DNA of 64,000 nt from Candidatus Heimdallarchaeota archaeon (lineage in GTDB: Archaea; Asgardarchaeota; Heimdallarchaeia; Heimdallarchaeales; Heimdallarchaeaceae), in NCBI GenBank assembly GCA_030603365.1, contig JAUVXV010000004.1, positions 1-64,000 of the forward strand. The letters are read 5' to 3'. Position 1 is the first letter of the stretch. Every line of letters starts with the position of its first letter. Position numbers and translations under genes: made by a program. The notes beneath the pieces were generated by a model. It saw nothing but the letters and a program-made list of their open reading frames with translations, ran no database searches and was not told where the DNA came from. Positions 35,154-44,937 of the stretch are shown in pieces.

Positions 35154-37277
35154 TTGAAAACGAAATTTAACTGTAATGGTGTTAATTATTTGTCGACAAT
35201 AGAAGCTCCATATATCTTAGGAATTGCTGAGAAACCACAGGCAGCTAGAAGATTAGCCTATGCTCTAGATGAAAATAACAAACCTATAACCAAGAAACTA
35301 AGAAACATTTCGATTTTTATTTGTAATAGGGAAGGTAATAAAATCATTATAGCTCCTGCAGTAGGGCATTTATTTACTCTTTCTTCGATAGGTAAAACTT
35401 GGAACTATCCTGTATTAGATTATGAATGGGTACCAAGTTATACTGTAGATAAGAAAGCCAGAACAAAGAATTTCATTGATGCTTTCAAATCTCTTGCAAA
35501 AGGAGCTAAAAATGTCATCATTATGACCGATTTCGATAGAGAAGGTGAAGTAATAGGTTATTTAATATTGAAATATCTGATTGGAAGAAATGATGCAGAA
35601 AGAATGAAGTTTTCTACCTTGACTGTACATGATATATTACAAGCATTTAACCAAAGGGAAAAATCTCTTGATTTAGGCTTCCTAAATTCTGGGCTGATAC
35701 GCCATTATGTTGATTGGTTGTATGGAATAAATTACTCTAGAGCTTTAAGTTTAGCATTGAAAAAAGTTTCTGGCCAATTCAAAACTATTTCAATTGGCCG
35801 TGTTCAAGGTCCTACATTAGGTTCTGTTGTGGAATTAGAAAATAAAATAAAGATGTTTCTTCCAATTCCTTTCTGGAAAATTGAAAGTGAAGTAATTATA
35901 GATAATAAGAAGTTTAAAGCATTCTATGAAAAATCTGAGATCGAAACTCAGAAAGAAGCTGTACAAATTGTTAAGGATTGTAGTAGTTTACTTGGTAAAA
36001 TAACAGATATTTCTGAGGAGATGTCCTATCAGTATCCTTTCCCTCCTTTTGATCTAGGATCACTGCAGAGAGAAGCATATAGATACTTTAAACTATCTCC
36101 TAGTAAAACTCTAGAATTTGCAGAAAATCTTTACTTAAAAGCTCTTATTTCATATCCAAGAACTGACAGTCAGAAATTACCAATGACTCTCGGTCATAAA
36201 TCCATACTTGGGAAACTGACTAAACAAAGCGATTATAGTGTTTTCGCAAATGAAATAATTTCTAGAAAGAAATTCAAACCAAAAGAAGGTAAACGTACAG
36301 ATGCAGCTCATCCCGCAATACATCCAACAGGGAATGTTCCTGATAATTCACTTTCTTCCTCTGAAAGAAAAATCTATGACTTGGTAGTTAAACGCTATCT
36401 TTCTGTTTTTGGTAAAAATGCTGAGATTCTTAAGAGACGAATTGAAATTCTTATAAATAATCATAAGTTTGAGGTTCGAGGTAGTAAAATTATTGATGAA
36501 GGTTGGATAAAATATTATAAACCATATTTTTCGCTTTCTGAGAAAATTATACCAGATGTTCTATTGAATTCTGATATCAAATTTACATACATCGATTCAA
36601 AGGAACGATTTACATCTCCTCCAGCAAGATATAATGAATCATCTCTTTTAAAAAATATGGAAACAGAGAAAATAGGAACAAAAGCTACTAGAGCTGGAAT
36701 TATAAAAACACTATTTGATCGAGGATATATTGCAGGCAAGGAAATTTGTCCTACACCACTAGGAATAGGAGTTGTAGATGTTCTACAGAATCAATATCCG
36801 GTTCTTGTGAAATCAGAAATGACAAGAAACTTAGAAGACATAATGGAAGATGTTCAACAAAAGAAAAGAAGTATTGATTCTACAATATTTTCCATAAAGA
36901 ATGAATTGAAGGATTTATTAATATTATTTCATAATAAGGAAGAGGAAATTGGTCAATCTTTATACGAAAACCTACAATTATCAGAAAAATCTGAACTTAC
37001 AATTTTAGGTAAATGTCAAAAATGCAAGAAGGGTGATTTAAGAATTATAAAGTCTAGAAAAACAGGAAAACGTTTTATCTCTTGTTCAGCATATTTTGAT
37101 AAAAGCGTTAAATGCACTACTACATATCCTTTACCAGGTACTGGAAATATTAAACCTACTTCAAAGAAGTGTCCTCACGATGGTTTACCAATTATAGAGT
37201 GGCAAAGAGGTAGAAGAAAATACCAAATGTGCATTTCGCCAGAATGTCCATCAAAGAAAGAAGGTGAAAAAAATTAA
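35154..37277 (+). CDS. topA: DNA topoisomerase IA
   Basis: 707 residues. Relaxes negative supercoils by cleaving one strand. Toprim domain: GIAEKPQAARRLA at the N-terminus (EKP) and TDFDREGEVIGY (DxDxxGE). The catalytic tyrosine is Y334 in ISYPRTDSQKLP. The archaeal Topo IA/III arrangement is followed by two zinc segments (CQKCKKGDLRI, SCSAYF..KC; CPHDGLPI..CISPEC). The TTG start at 35154 is the track's only reasonable one near the tRNA; TTG 35190 is possible. The end overlaps the next small gene by 14 bases. Confidence 0.95.
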   Translation: MKTKFNCNGVNYLSTIEAPYILGIAEKPQAARRLAYALDENNKPITKKLRNISIFICNREGNKIIIAPAVGHLFTLSSIGKTWNYPVLDYEWVPSYTVDKKARTKNFIDAFKSLAKGAKNVIIMTDFDREGEVIGYLILKYLIGRNDAERMKFSTLTVHDILQAFNQREKSLDLGFLNSGLIRHYVDWLYGINYSRALSLALKKVSGQFKTISIGRVQGPTLGSVVELENKIKMFLPIPFWKIESEVIIDNKKFKAFYEKSEIETQKEAVQIVKDCSSLLGKITDISEEMSYQYPFPPFDLGSLQREAYRYFKLSPSKTLEFAENLYLKALISYPRTDSQKLPMTLGHKSILGKLTKQSDYSVFANEIISRKKFKPKEGKRTDAAHPAIHPTGNVPDNSLSSSERKIYDLVVKRYLSVFGKNAEILKRRIEILINNHKFEVRGSKIIDEGWIKYYKPYFSLSEKIIPDVLLNSDIKFTYIDSKERFTSPPARYNESSLLKNMETEKIGTKATRAGIIKTLFDRGYIAGKEICPTPLGIGVVDVLQNQYPVLVKSEMTRNLEDIMEDVQQKKRSIDSTIFSIKNELKDLLILFHNKEEEIGQSLYENLQLSEKSELTILGKCQKCKKGDLRIIKSRKTGKRFISCSAYFDKSVKCTTTYPLPGTGNIKPTSKKCPHDGLPIIEWQRGRRKYQMCISPECPSKKEGEKN

Positions 37278-37515
37278 TTCTAAAACAACTCCTTCTAAAT
37301 GTCCAATCTGTAGAAAAAACAAAGAGAATTCTCAAACCAAATATTGTAAAAATCACAATACTGCTAAGAAAATGATAAAGCAAGGGTATGAATTGTGGTT
37401 AAAAGCGTACGGATTAATTTCTTGGGATGAATTTCTTAAGAGATTGATGGATTTGGAAGGTTTAATCGGTGATTATATTAAAGAAATAGTTGAATATGAG
37501 TTCTATTTTCAATAA
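37264..37515 (+). CDS. Small zinc-binding protein
   Basis: 83 residues, starting at the GTG inside the last codons of topA. The metal motif is SKCPICRKNKENSQTKYC followed by KNHNTA, a CxxC-Cx2H type site. The C-terminal half (LMDLEGLIGDYIKEIVEYEF) is helical. Overlap with topA suggests translational coupling and perhaps a role beside the topoisomerase. No family recognised. Confidence 0.65.
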   Translation: MKKINSKTTPSKCPICRKNKENSQTKYCKNHNTAKKMIKQGYELWLKAYGLISWDEFLKRLMDLEGLIGDYIKEIVEYEFYFQ

Positions 37516-37561
37516 CATCATTCCTAATTTTTATTTTACACTCCCCTTTAAGAAAATAATG

Positions 37562-37801
37562 TCAAGAAAACAATGCTGTATGAATCTGTTCTTTTTCTGG
37601 TAACCCCTCGATTTTTGTTTGACCAACTAAAATTGTTGGAATAGAAGAAATTTTCAATTCTTTTTTAGTACTAACTTTTATACTCTTATAATTAAAAAGC
37701 CCATTATATTCATCTAGAACGTTCTTTAATATTTTTTCTGCTATGTTGCAGTAAGGGCAATCTTCAGCTGTATATAGCACAATTTGCTTCATTTCATACA
37801 T
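37562..37801 (-). CDS. Glutaredoxin/thioredoxin-like protein
   Basis: 79 residues with a thioredoxin fold: strand IVLYTAEDCPYC supplies the redox CPYC, helix NIAEKILKNVLDEYNG, the cis-proline strand SSIPTILVGQTKIEG and a C-terminal helix. It is likely a small disulfide reductase in the cytoplasm. The start could be at 37801 or at ATG 37792 (MKQIVLYT). Neighbours give no clear partner. Confidence 0.82.
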   Translation of the reverse strand: MYEMKQIVLYTAEDCPYCNIAEKILKNVLDEYNGLFNYKSIKVSTKKELKISSIPTILVGQTKIEGLPEKEQIHTALFS

Positions 37802-37905
37802 ATTCTCTGCTAAAGTATTAAAAGAGCAACAAAAATTTTCGGACTAGCGTAGATGATATTGTAATATTACATCTATAAAATGCCATAAAAAACCAAGTAA
37901 AGAAA

Positions 37906-38199
37906 TTAAATTAAATTACAACTACAAGGATTATTATTACATTTTGGGCATGAGTCAGCATATTTTTTGAAAAAAACTTTTTCTATATCAATCTCAAGAA
38001 GATTTGCAATACTCGCAGTCCAAGCTATAACATCAGTAATTTCTTCTGAAATTTTGTCAATATCCTCCAAAAGAACAGCTTCTGATAGTTCTCCTATTTC
38101 CTCAACAAGTTTCAATAACGTTTTCTCTTTCCCTCTTTCTTTATCCTTATCATAAAATAGATCCTTCATTAGTCTCTGAATTTTGTGAATAAATCTCAC
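37906..38199 (-). CDS. MazG-type NTP pyrophosphohydrolase with C-terminal zinc motif
   Basis: 97 residues. Helices carry the metal-binding pattern LLKLVEEIGELSEAVLLED and EEITDVIAWTAS (ExxE and ExxD), typical of MazG house-cleaning nucleotide pyrophosphatases. The tail CPKCNNNPCSC is a CxxCx4CxC site common in archaeal short MazG proteins. A GTG start follows gag. Role: hydrolysis of non-canonical NTPs, inferred from the family. Confidence 0.85.
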   Translation of the reverse strand: MRFIHKIQRLMKDLFYDKDKERGKEKTLLKLVEEIGELSEAVLLEDIDKISEEITDVIAWTASIANLLEIDIEKVFFKKYADSCPKCNNNPCSCNLI

Positions 38200-38229
38200 C
38201 TCATTGTTTGGTAGAAAAATACTTGCTTA

Positions 38230-38418
38230 CTAGTAAAAAATATTACCTATAATAACTACAATAATTAGGATTATACTAGCGCCAATAACATACCAAGGAC
38301 CAAGTTTTACACCTGGTAGATCTTCGTCATAATATCTCATTAACCCTGCGCCTGTGGCGGGCATTGGACTAGTATCACGCTTTTGTTGCTTTTTTCTTTG
38401 AGAACCTCTTCTACTCAT
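38230..38418 (-). CDS. secG: Preprotein translocase subunit Sec61 beta
   Basis: 62 residues, tail-anchored subunit of the SecYE beta channel. The cytoplasmic stretch PMPATGAGLMRYYDEDLPGV followed by KLGPWYVIGASIILIIVVII is the family pattern. ATG 38418 (MSRRGSQRKK) gives the usual basic start; the longer frame has no support. It follows an AT-rich promoter (aataatatata) and shares no overlap with MazG, 30 bases away. Confidence 0.9.
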   Translation of the reverse strand: MSRRGSQRKKQQKRDTSPMPATGAGLMRYYDEDLPGVKLGPWYVIGASIILIIVVIIGNIFY

Positions 38419-38576
38419 TATGCTCAAGTGCTTCTTAAAATAGAGATATATATTATTTTTTATCAATTACATTTAATTAATGAACCAAAATGAGAATGTT
38501 CTTTTAACATACTAAATGAAACCCACCATCAAAAAATTTAAGATATGATTAAATTCAATGAACCATAACATTCATC

Positions 38577-38675
38577 GACCCCGTAGCTCAGCTGGATAGA
38601 GCACCAGCCTTCTAAGTTAAACGGATTAACGAAGATAGTTGGGGGTCGCGCGTTCGAATCGCGTCGGGGTCGCCA
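38577..38675 (+). tRNA. tRNA-Arg (anticodon UCU) with intron at 37/38
   Basis: Acceptor gaccccg/cggggtc, discriminator g, encoded cca. Anticodon stem ccagc (38604-38608) pairs with gttgg (38638-38642); the loop cttcta is followed by a 22-base insert at 38615-38636 and then base 38. Insertion at 37/38 is the canonical archaeal site spliced by the endonuclease. Anticodon TCT. T-arm gcgcg-ttcgaat-cgcgt. The tRNA fixes the start of the following gene downstream of it. Confidence 0.92.
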
Positions 38676-38731
38676 AGTTTGTCTTCCAAATAAGAAATAC
38701 AATTCTTTATAAAAAACAACGTTGCTTTGTC

Positions 38732-40354
38732 ATGAATCCATCTAAACAGCTTCGAAAATTGGTTGCCGAAGGTTATCAACTTACTCCTGAAGCCTTTTCG
38801 TATCTTAGTTCTTTAGAAAATCTAGATTCAGTTATTGAGGAGATTCTATCTTCTGGTACTGAGAAATTAATTCTCTCTATTGACGATATAAATGAGATTA
38901 TAGATAAGGTGGGTGATGTAGATGCAAAAATTCATGCTGACTTCAAAGTTGAAGATGAAGTTGATACTGTACCAGAAGTAGAAATTTCAGAAACTACACA
39001 AACTTTGGATACAATTGATTCACCAGTACAAACTGAAGAAGAAGTTTCAGAGAAAACAATAGATCTACCACAAAAGGAACAAGAATCTCATACACAAGTA
39101 AGAAAAGAGAAAATTGCATCAGATTTAGAAGTTATCTATTCTCCTCAGGTAACCAAATCACCAGCTACTGCTGCTAGTTTTCGTAAATATTTCGAGAATC
39201 GATTTGAAGTAATTGGGTCTTATTTTTCCAAAAGAAGAGATATAACAAATAAAGTCACTATCAGTGATTTGGAACCAAACAGAGATAAAGAAAAAGTGTC
39301 TGTAATTGCACTAGTTAGTAAAATACAAAGAACAGCAAAAGGTAATGTAATAATTGAATTGGAAGATTTGTCTGGTGGTATAACATCCCTCATTCATGTT
39401 TCTAAGCCAGATCTTGTTCAAAAATCACAATTTATCTTAGAGGATTCTGTTTTATGCTTTTTTGGGGATTGGAGAAGGGAAATGTTAAATGTTAAAGATG
39501 TTCTCTGGCCTGATATTCCTTATACAAATAAATCAAATAAATCTTACGAAGAAGTGCTTTCTTTACATATTTCGGATATCCATGTTGGTTCGAGGAATTT
39601 TGCTGGTAATCTCTTCCATCGGGTTATAAATCTAATAAATGGAAAACTTGAAAGCGAAAAATATAATGAAATTGGAAGAAAAATCAAATATCTTTTTGTA
39701 GCTGGAGACGTTGTTGACGGCGTTGGAATTTATCCTGGACAAAAAGAAGATCTTGTTGTAGATAATATACAAATGCAATATCATTTAGCTACTGAATATT
39801 TCGATCAAATCAGGAAGGATGTTGAAATTATCATCATCCCTGGTAACCATGATGGTGCGAGGTCTGCAGAACCTCAGACTCCAATTCAAAAGGAATTTGC
39901 TCAAGAGCTTGCTGAGCTAGATAATGTGCATCTCCTTGGTAGTCCTTGTTATTTGAAAGCACATAATGTGGAAGTTATGTTAAACCATGGTAATTCTATA
40001 CTGGATATAAATGCGGCAATACCTGCTATTCCACATGAAACCTCTATTCCAGCAATGATTGAAATGTTAAAAAATCGTCACTTAGTCCCAATATATGGAA
40101 AAAGAACACCCATAGCACCAGCTCCAACCGACCAATTAGTTATTTCAAAAATTCCTGATATTTTTCATACGGGACATACTCATATAGCAGGTGATGATAA
40201 GTATAAAGGAGTATTATTACTTAATTCTGGAACCTTCCAACATCAAACAAGCTATCAAAAAAGTATGAATATAAACCCAACTACCGGATTAACATATATT
40301 GTAAATTTAAGTAATCTACAAAGAACTAAAATTAATTTTCAAGAAATAAATTAA
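38732..40354 (+). CDS. polB: DNA polymerase D small subunit (DP1)
   Basis: 540-residue exonuclease subunit of PolD. The metallophosphatase motifs are complete: SDIHVGSR, VAGDVVDG, PGNHDGAR, MLNHGNS and HTGHTHIAG. N-terminal helices and a flexible acidic/Thr-rich linker (about residues 65-150) precede an OB domain (VSVIALVSKIQRTAKGNVII). ATG 38732 (MNPSKQLRK) is used since the longer frame runs into tRNA-Arg. With DP2 at 29.2 kb it forms the PolD holoenzyme. Confidence 0.96.
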   Translation: MNPSKQLRKLVAEGYQLTPEAFSYLSSLENLDSVIEEILSSGTEKLILSIDDINEIIDKVGDVDAKIHADFKVEDEVDTVPEVEISETTQTLDTIDSPVQTEEEVSEKTIDLPQKEQESHTQVRKEKIASDLEVIYSPQVTKSPATAASFRKYFENRFEVIGSYFSKRRDITNKVTISDLEPNRDKEKVSVIALVSKIQRTAKGNVIIELEDLSGGITSLIHVSKPDLVQKSQFILEDSVLCFFGDWRREMLNVKDVLWPDIPYTNKSNKSYEEVLSLHISDIHVGSRNFAGNLFHRVINLINGKLESEKYNEIGRKIKYLFVAGDVVDGVGIYPGQKEDLVVDNIQMQYHLATEYFDQIRKDVEIIIIPGNHDGARSAEPQTPIQKEFAQELAELDNVHLLGSPCYLKAHNVEVMLNHGNSILDINAAIPAIPHETSIPAMIEMLKNRHLVPIYGKRTPIAPAPTDQLVISKIPDIFHTGHTHIAGDDKYKGVLLLNSGTFQHQTSYQKSMNINPTTGLTYIVNLSNLQRTKINFQEIN

Positions 40355-40368
40355 TTGGGCAAGATTTC

Positions 40369-40782
40369 CTATTCAGGTGGTATTTCGTCTTCATCAATTT
40401 GAACATACGATAATATATCAGCAATTTGTGGTGCATGATTAGATAATACGGCAATTGCTGTTTTGAATTCTTCAATATCACTGGTACCACCAACTAGATG
40501 AAAATCTCCAATGGATTTGAGTATCAAAAAACCATTTTTACCGCGAACCATTACATCGTTGATAGGAGAATAATTTAGTCTTTCAAGTGCTAATCTAGCG
40601 GCAGCAACAAGTGCAGCACCTATAGCTGACAACTCAGTTGAATTAGCTCTTTTATCCCCTGCATAAAATGCTACTCTATCACCTGTTGCAGTTAAAACAG
40701 CTAAAGCTTCCAATTTTGCTTCTTGAGTGATATCCTTCAATTCCTTTGCTAATGCATATGCGATTTTCCTTTCTAACCTCAT
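40369..40782 (-). CDS. Roadblock/LC7 domain protein
   Basis: 137 residues with the roadblock pattern: helix LERKIAYALAKELKDITQEA, strand LEALAVLTATGDRVAFYAG, helix ELSAIGAALVAAARLALERL, strands NDVMVRGKNGFLILKSIGDF and a long C-terminal helix. The domain dimerises and in eukaryotes controls small GTPases. Asgard archaea have many such proteins beside Ras-like GTPases; one GTPase is at 49.3 kb. An acidic tail (IDEDEIPPE) closes it. Convergent with DP1. Confidence 0.8.
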   Translation of the reverse strand: MRLERKIAYALAKELKDITQEAKLEALAVLTATGDRVAFYAGDKRANSTELSAIGAALVAAARLALERLNYSPINDVMVRGKNGFLILKSIGDFHLVGGTSDIEEFKTAIAVLSNHAPQIADILSYVQIDEDEIPPE

Positions 40783-41057
40783 TGCTCTCTAAAACACTTT
40801 AAGTTAGAAATATCTTAATTAATGTTCCTATGGTTTCTCACAAATCTGAATATTACAAAAAAATTCGAAGCATATTTATATTACAATTGTAACCAAACTT
40901 TTTATTTCCACTAGTCATTTTTTTTCTTCCACTTCACAGCATTAGATTTTCATTCAGAAAGACTATTCATAAGTAATATTTTTAAACGTCTTTCTTTACC
41001 CAACTTCAAAAAAGTACTTGTTGTTAGTTTTAGTACTAAACATATTGGTGTATTACA

Positions 41058-43331
41058 TTGTCAGATGATTCAGGTATTTCTGGAACTCTAGGTCGATTTT
41101 GGAGAAGAATAGTAGACCATTTTGAAGATTATGAATTCAATAGGGAAGTTCTACTTAATAGACTTAGTTTGCTAATTATTCTTACTGCAGGTGTTATGAT
41201 TCGATTATTTTCATTAATGAAGGGATACGATACCCTCATAAAAGCATTTGATCCTTATGTTCAGTTGGTAAGTGCCGAATACATAAGTGAAAATGGATTT
41301 ACTGCATTCATACATTGGTTTAAGGATAATTCATGGTATCCATATGGATTTCAAACAGGGCAAGAACTATATTGGGGTGTTCCAGTTAGTGCTGTAATTA
41401 TCCATGCAATACTAAATTTCTTCTCGATTGGTGTATCTATCCAACAGGTAGCTTACTTTAGCCCAGTAGTTTATGGTCTCTTGACTATTGTTGCCGCATA
41501 TTTCTTGGGAAAAGAAGCTGTAAGTACAAGAACTGGTCTCTTTACGGCTTTCTTTATGGCATTTTCTCCAGCATTTCTATCAAGAAGTACGGCGGGTTTC
41601 TTTGATAATGAATCTATAGGTATTCTATTTACAGTATTAACCTTGTATTTCTTTATAAGAGCAATTAAGCGTGGAGGAACCATCTCTTCATTTCTTGCAG
41701 GTATCAGTTTAGGACTTCTTATTGGAAGTTGGGGCGCATATAGATATGTTTTGGATCTATTACCTCTTGCAGCACTCTTTTTGGTTTTAACAAGAAAACT
41801 AACTTATAGGCTAATCAAAGTATATACAATAACAATAGTAACGGCATTAAGCATCGGTTTTCTAATTCCAAGAGTGGTACAAAATAGATTCTACAATATT
41901 GAAGTTATAATACCCGTTTTGATGATAGGTTTTCTTATTATAGTTGGATTAGTACAAAATCTATCAAAGAATTTAAGCGAAAAGACGTTCAAACAAGTAA
42001 TAATTGTTGGTTCTATAACTGCTTTTATTCTCATCACAATATTTGTAACTATCTTCCTATCATTAGGGATTTTTTCGAATATTGCAGATAAATTCTGGGC
42101 TGTAATTCTACCTGGTAATAGAGCAAGTATCCCGATTATTTCATCAGTTAGTGAGCACCAACCTATGACTTGGGCGGAGCTCTTTAACAGTATTCACATA
42201 ATGATGTTTTTGATGCCTTTAGGTATATACTACTGCTTGAAGAAACCAACAGACGTTAACATCATCATTCTAACCATGGGCATTACTACTATATACTTCT
42301 CTGGTTCAATGGTCAGACTTGTTCTTTTACTAGCACCCTCAGCTTCATTACTAAGTGCAATGGCAATTGATAAACTACTTTACACTTATTCATTGAGCGC
42401 TCATGGTAAGATTGCTTTAACAAAGAGAAAATTGCGTATTACAAAATCTATTGGGAGAGATGAAGCAGTAATGGCATATTTGGTGATATTTGGTTTACTA
42501 ATTACCTTTACATTTCATAGTATAAACCTCGCTGATGACTACTCACAATCTGAAATGGCTCCTGTAATATTCCAAAATGACATTCCAGCTTCTGATTGGC
42601 AAGAAGCATTGATGTGGTTAAGAGAAAATGCTCAAGGTGGAGGAATTGTTGATAATAGTGATCCAGTAGTTTTAAGTTGGTGGGATTATGGTTATTGGAT
42701 TACGAACTATGGGAATGCTACGACACTTGTAGATAACGCGACTACAAACAAAACACAGATTGGAATGGTAGGTACAATGCTAATGTGGAATTTCACAGAG
42801 GCAGTAACAATGATGTATAGGTACAATATCAAATATGTACTAATAAACTCTCAAGCAGGTCTCCCTGGACTTGGATCAGATCTAGGAAAAGCACTATGGT
42901 GTATTAGAATAGCTGAATCAACCGTTCCAAGATATGGCATAGATGAAGATGATTTCTATGGAATTTCTGAAGATGAAAGACAATATCTGTACTATGACCT
43001 ATTCTATTATTCAGTTTTATACAGATTAGCAGCCTATGATAGTATAACTGGTTTCGGTTGGTCTCCAGATTTTACAGGCACCCCAACAAGTACTCAACCT
43101 GGTTTACTAACTTTGGCAGAACAATTTCCAGTTTATGACTTGAAAGGTCCCGATGGTATTACTTATTTCAAAGAAGTTTTCAGAAGCTATGGTTTAGCAA
43201 CAAGCATACAAGATGCTAGAAGATATCCATTAGTAAGGATTTACGAAGTAGTTTATCCTGAGAACATAGAACAATTATCTGCTGAATTAAACTACAATCA
43301 TCCACTTCCTGTGGAAGAAGAGACAGATTAA
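41058..43331 (+). CDS. aglB: Oligosaccharyltransferase AglB (STT3)
   Basis: 757-residue membrane enzyme that transfers lipid-linked glycans to Asn in N-x-S/T sequons on the outside of the membrane. About 13 helices fill residues 35-480. The first loop holds FDPYVQLVSAEYI with the DxD-like acidic site, and the soluble domain has the hallmark SWWDYGYWI near residue 540, then YGNATTLVDNATTN. The predicted start is TTG 41058. It supports N-glycosylation of the surface proteins in this window. Confidence 0.94.
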   Translation: MSDDSGISGTLGRFWRRIVDHFEDYEFNREVLLNRLSLLIILTAGVMIRLFSLMKGYDTLIKAFDPYVQLVSAEYISENGFTAFIHWFKDNSWYPYGFQTGQELYWGVPVSAVIIHAILNFFSIGVSIQQVAYFSPVVYGLLTIVAAYFLGKEAVSTRTGLFTAFFMAFSPAFLSRSTAGFFDNESIGILFTVLTLYFFIRAIKRGGTISSFLAGISLGLLIGSWGAYRYVLDLLPLAALFLVLTRKLTYRLIKVYTITIVTALSIGFLIPRVVQNRFYNIEVIIPVLMIGFLIIVGLVQNLSKNLSEKTFKQVIIVGSITAFILITIFVTIFLSLGIFSNIADKFWAVILPGNRASIPIISSVSEHQPMTWAELFNSIHIMMFLMPLGIYYCLKKPTDVNIIILTMGITTIYFSGSMVRLVLLLAPSASLLSAMAIDKLLYTYSLSAHGKIALTKRKLRITKSIGRDEAVMAYLVIFGLLITFTFHSINLADDYSQSEMAPVIFQNDIPASDWQEALMWLRENAQGGGIVDNSDPVVLSWWDYGYWITNYGNATTLVDNATTNKTQIGMVGTMLMWNFTEAVTMMYRYNIKYVLINSQAGLPGLGSDLGKALWCIRIAESTVPRYGIDEDDFYGISEDERQYLYYDLFYYSVLYRLAAYDSITGFGWSPDFTGTPTSTQPGLLTLAEQFPVYDLKGPDGITYFKEVFRSYGLATSIQDARRYPLVRIYEVVYPENIEQLSAELNYNHPLPVEEETD

Positions 43332-43478
43332 CTCTTCTTTTACTTCTATTTTTCACATTATTCAACTATTTATTTTGATATGGTAGATTGCACTTTTTTT
43401 ATACTAAAATTGTGAATGTTACATAAGCAAAATACATGTCAAATTATGGTTCTTGACAAAGACAACAGAACCAAAATG

Positions 43479-43487
43479 CTTTTAATA
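43479..43487 (+). promoter_or_regulatory. Likely promoter TATA element of EF-1 alpha
   Basis: The string cttttaata, preceded by purine-rich ccaaaatg as BRE-like region, lies about 80 bases before the EF-1 alpha ATG. A transcript start near 43510 would leave a leader of about 50 bases containing the ribosome binding site ggtg. This is by composition and distance only. Confidence 0.35.
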
Positions 43488-43563
43488 ATTCAAAGAGGGC
43501 AATTATTAAAGTACATCCAATAAAATAATAGTACTACTAAATCAAAAAAAAGGTGTATAAGAA

Positions 43564-44850
43564 ATGAGCTCAAAAGGAAAACCTCATTTAAATCTAGTAA
43601 TCATTGGTCACGTTGATCATGGTAAATCTACTATGACTGGTCACTTACTCTATGTCTGTGGAAGTATATCTGAAAGAGACATTCAGAAATGGGAAAAAGA
43701 TTCTGAATTAATCGGTCGAGGCAGCTTTAAATTTGCCTGGGCTCTTGATAAACTGAAAGAAGAGAGAGAAAGAGGAGTAACTATTGATCTTGCGTTTTAC
43801 AAATTCCAAACAAAGAAATACTACTTCACAATTATTGATGCTCCAGGGCATCGAGATTTCGTTAAGAACATGATCACTGGTACTTCCCAAGCCGATGCAG
43901 CTATTCTAGTAATTAGTGCTGGTACTGGTGAGTTTGAAGCTGGTATTAGTACAACTGGACAAACAAGAGAACATGCATTACTTGCAAAGACTTTAGGTGT
44001 AGATCAACTAGTAGTAGCTGTAAATAAAATGGATCTTGCTGATTATAAACAAGAACGTTTTGAAGAAATAAAGAACGAAATGGAAAGAAATCTAAAACTC
44101 TTTGGTTTTGATATGGAGAAAAAAGTAATGTTCGTACCAACAAGTGGTATGCAAGGAGATAATCTTAACACCAAACCAGACAAAATGCCTTGGTATACTG
44201 GTCCTACAATCCTTGCAGCTTTGGATACATTCACAGTACCACCAAAACCAAGCGATAAACCATTGAGATTACCTATCCAAGATGTTTATACAATAACTGG
44301 AATTGGAACAGTACCTGTAGGTCGTGTGGAAACTGGTGTTTTAAAACCAAAAGATGAAATCATCTTCCAACCAACAGGAAAGAAAGCTGCAATTATGTCT
44401 ATCGAAATGCATCATGAAGAAATTCCCGAAGCTATTCCTGGAGATAATATTGGTTTTAGCTGCAAAGGTTTAGCAAAAAAAGATGTACGACGTGGAGATG
44501 TTGTTGGTCACGTTGCCAAACCTCCAACCATAGCTAAAGAATTCAATGCTACAGTTCAAGTTATCAGACATCCATCTGCAATAGCTGTCGGCTATACACC
44601 AGTAATACACTGTGGTACAGCACAAGTAGCAACTCGTTTTAGCGAATTGAAAACAAAGGTTGCTAAAGGGAAAAAGATAGATAAACCTGATTTCCTTAAG
44701 AACGGTGATGCTGCAGAAGTAGTTATGATTCCAACTCGTGATATGGTTATTGAATCATATACAGAATTTCCACCACTAGGACGTTTTGCTATTAGAGATA
44801 TGGGTCAAACCGTAGCTGTAGGTATCGTTAAAAAAGTAACACCAAAATAG
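43564..44850 (+). CDS. tuf: Translation elongation factor 1-alpha
   Basis: 428-residue GTPase that delivers aminoacyl-tRNA to the ribosome. G motifs: IGHVDHGKST, RERGVTIDLAFY, DAPGHRDFVKNM, VNKMDLAD and PTSGMQGDN. The archaeal/eukaryotic type of domain II and III follows (GTVPVGRVETGVLKP, EFPPLGRFAIRDMGQTVAVG). The start follows ggtg. The gene is monocistronic here; uS10 lies elsewhere. Confidence 0.98.
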   Translation: MSSKGKPHLNLVIIGHVDHGKSTMTGHLLYVCGSISERDIQKWEKDSELIGRGSFKFAWALDKLKEERERGVTIDLAFYKFQTKKYYFTIIDAPGHRDFVKNMITGTSQADAAILVISAGTGEFEAGISTTGQTREHALLAKTLGVDQLVVAVNKMDLADYKQERFEEIKNEMERNLKLFGFDMEKKVMFVPTSGMQGDNLNTKPDKMPWYTGPTILAALDTFTVPPKPSDKPLRLPIQDVYTITGIGTVPVGRVETGVLKPKDEIIFQPTGKKAAIMSIEMHHEEIPEAIPGDNIGFSCKGLAKKDVRRGDVVGHVAKPPTIAKEFNATVQVIRHPSAIAVGYTPVIHCGTAQVATRFSELKTKVAKGKKIDKPDFLKNGDAAEVVMIPTRDMVIESYTEFPPLGRFAIRDMGQTVAVGIVKKVTPK

Positions 44851-44937
44851 TTCTTTTACTATTTTTTCATTTTTTTATTTTTCTTAAATATTTTTCTATA
44901 AATGTAAACAATGATGTTGAGAAAGGAAATCAGAGAA

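Noticed and set aside
38639..38731. N-terminal extension of PolD small subunit
   Set aside because: It would be encoded by the 3' half of tRNA-Arg; the start at 38732 gives a normal protein.
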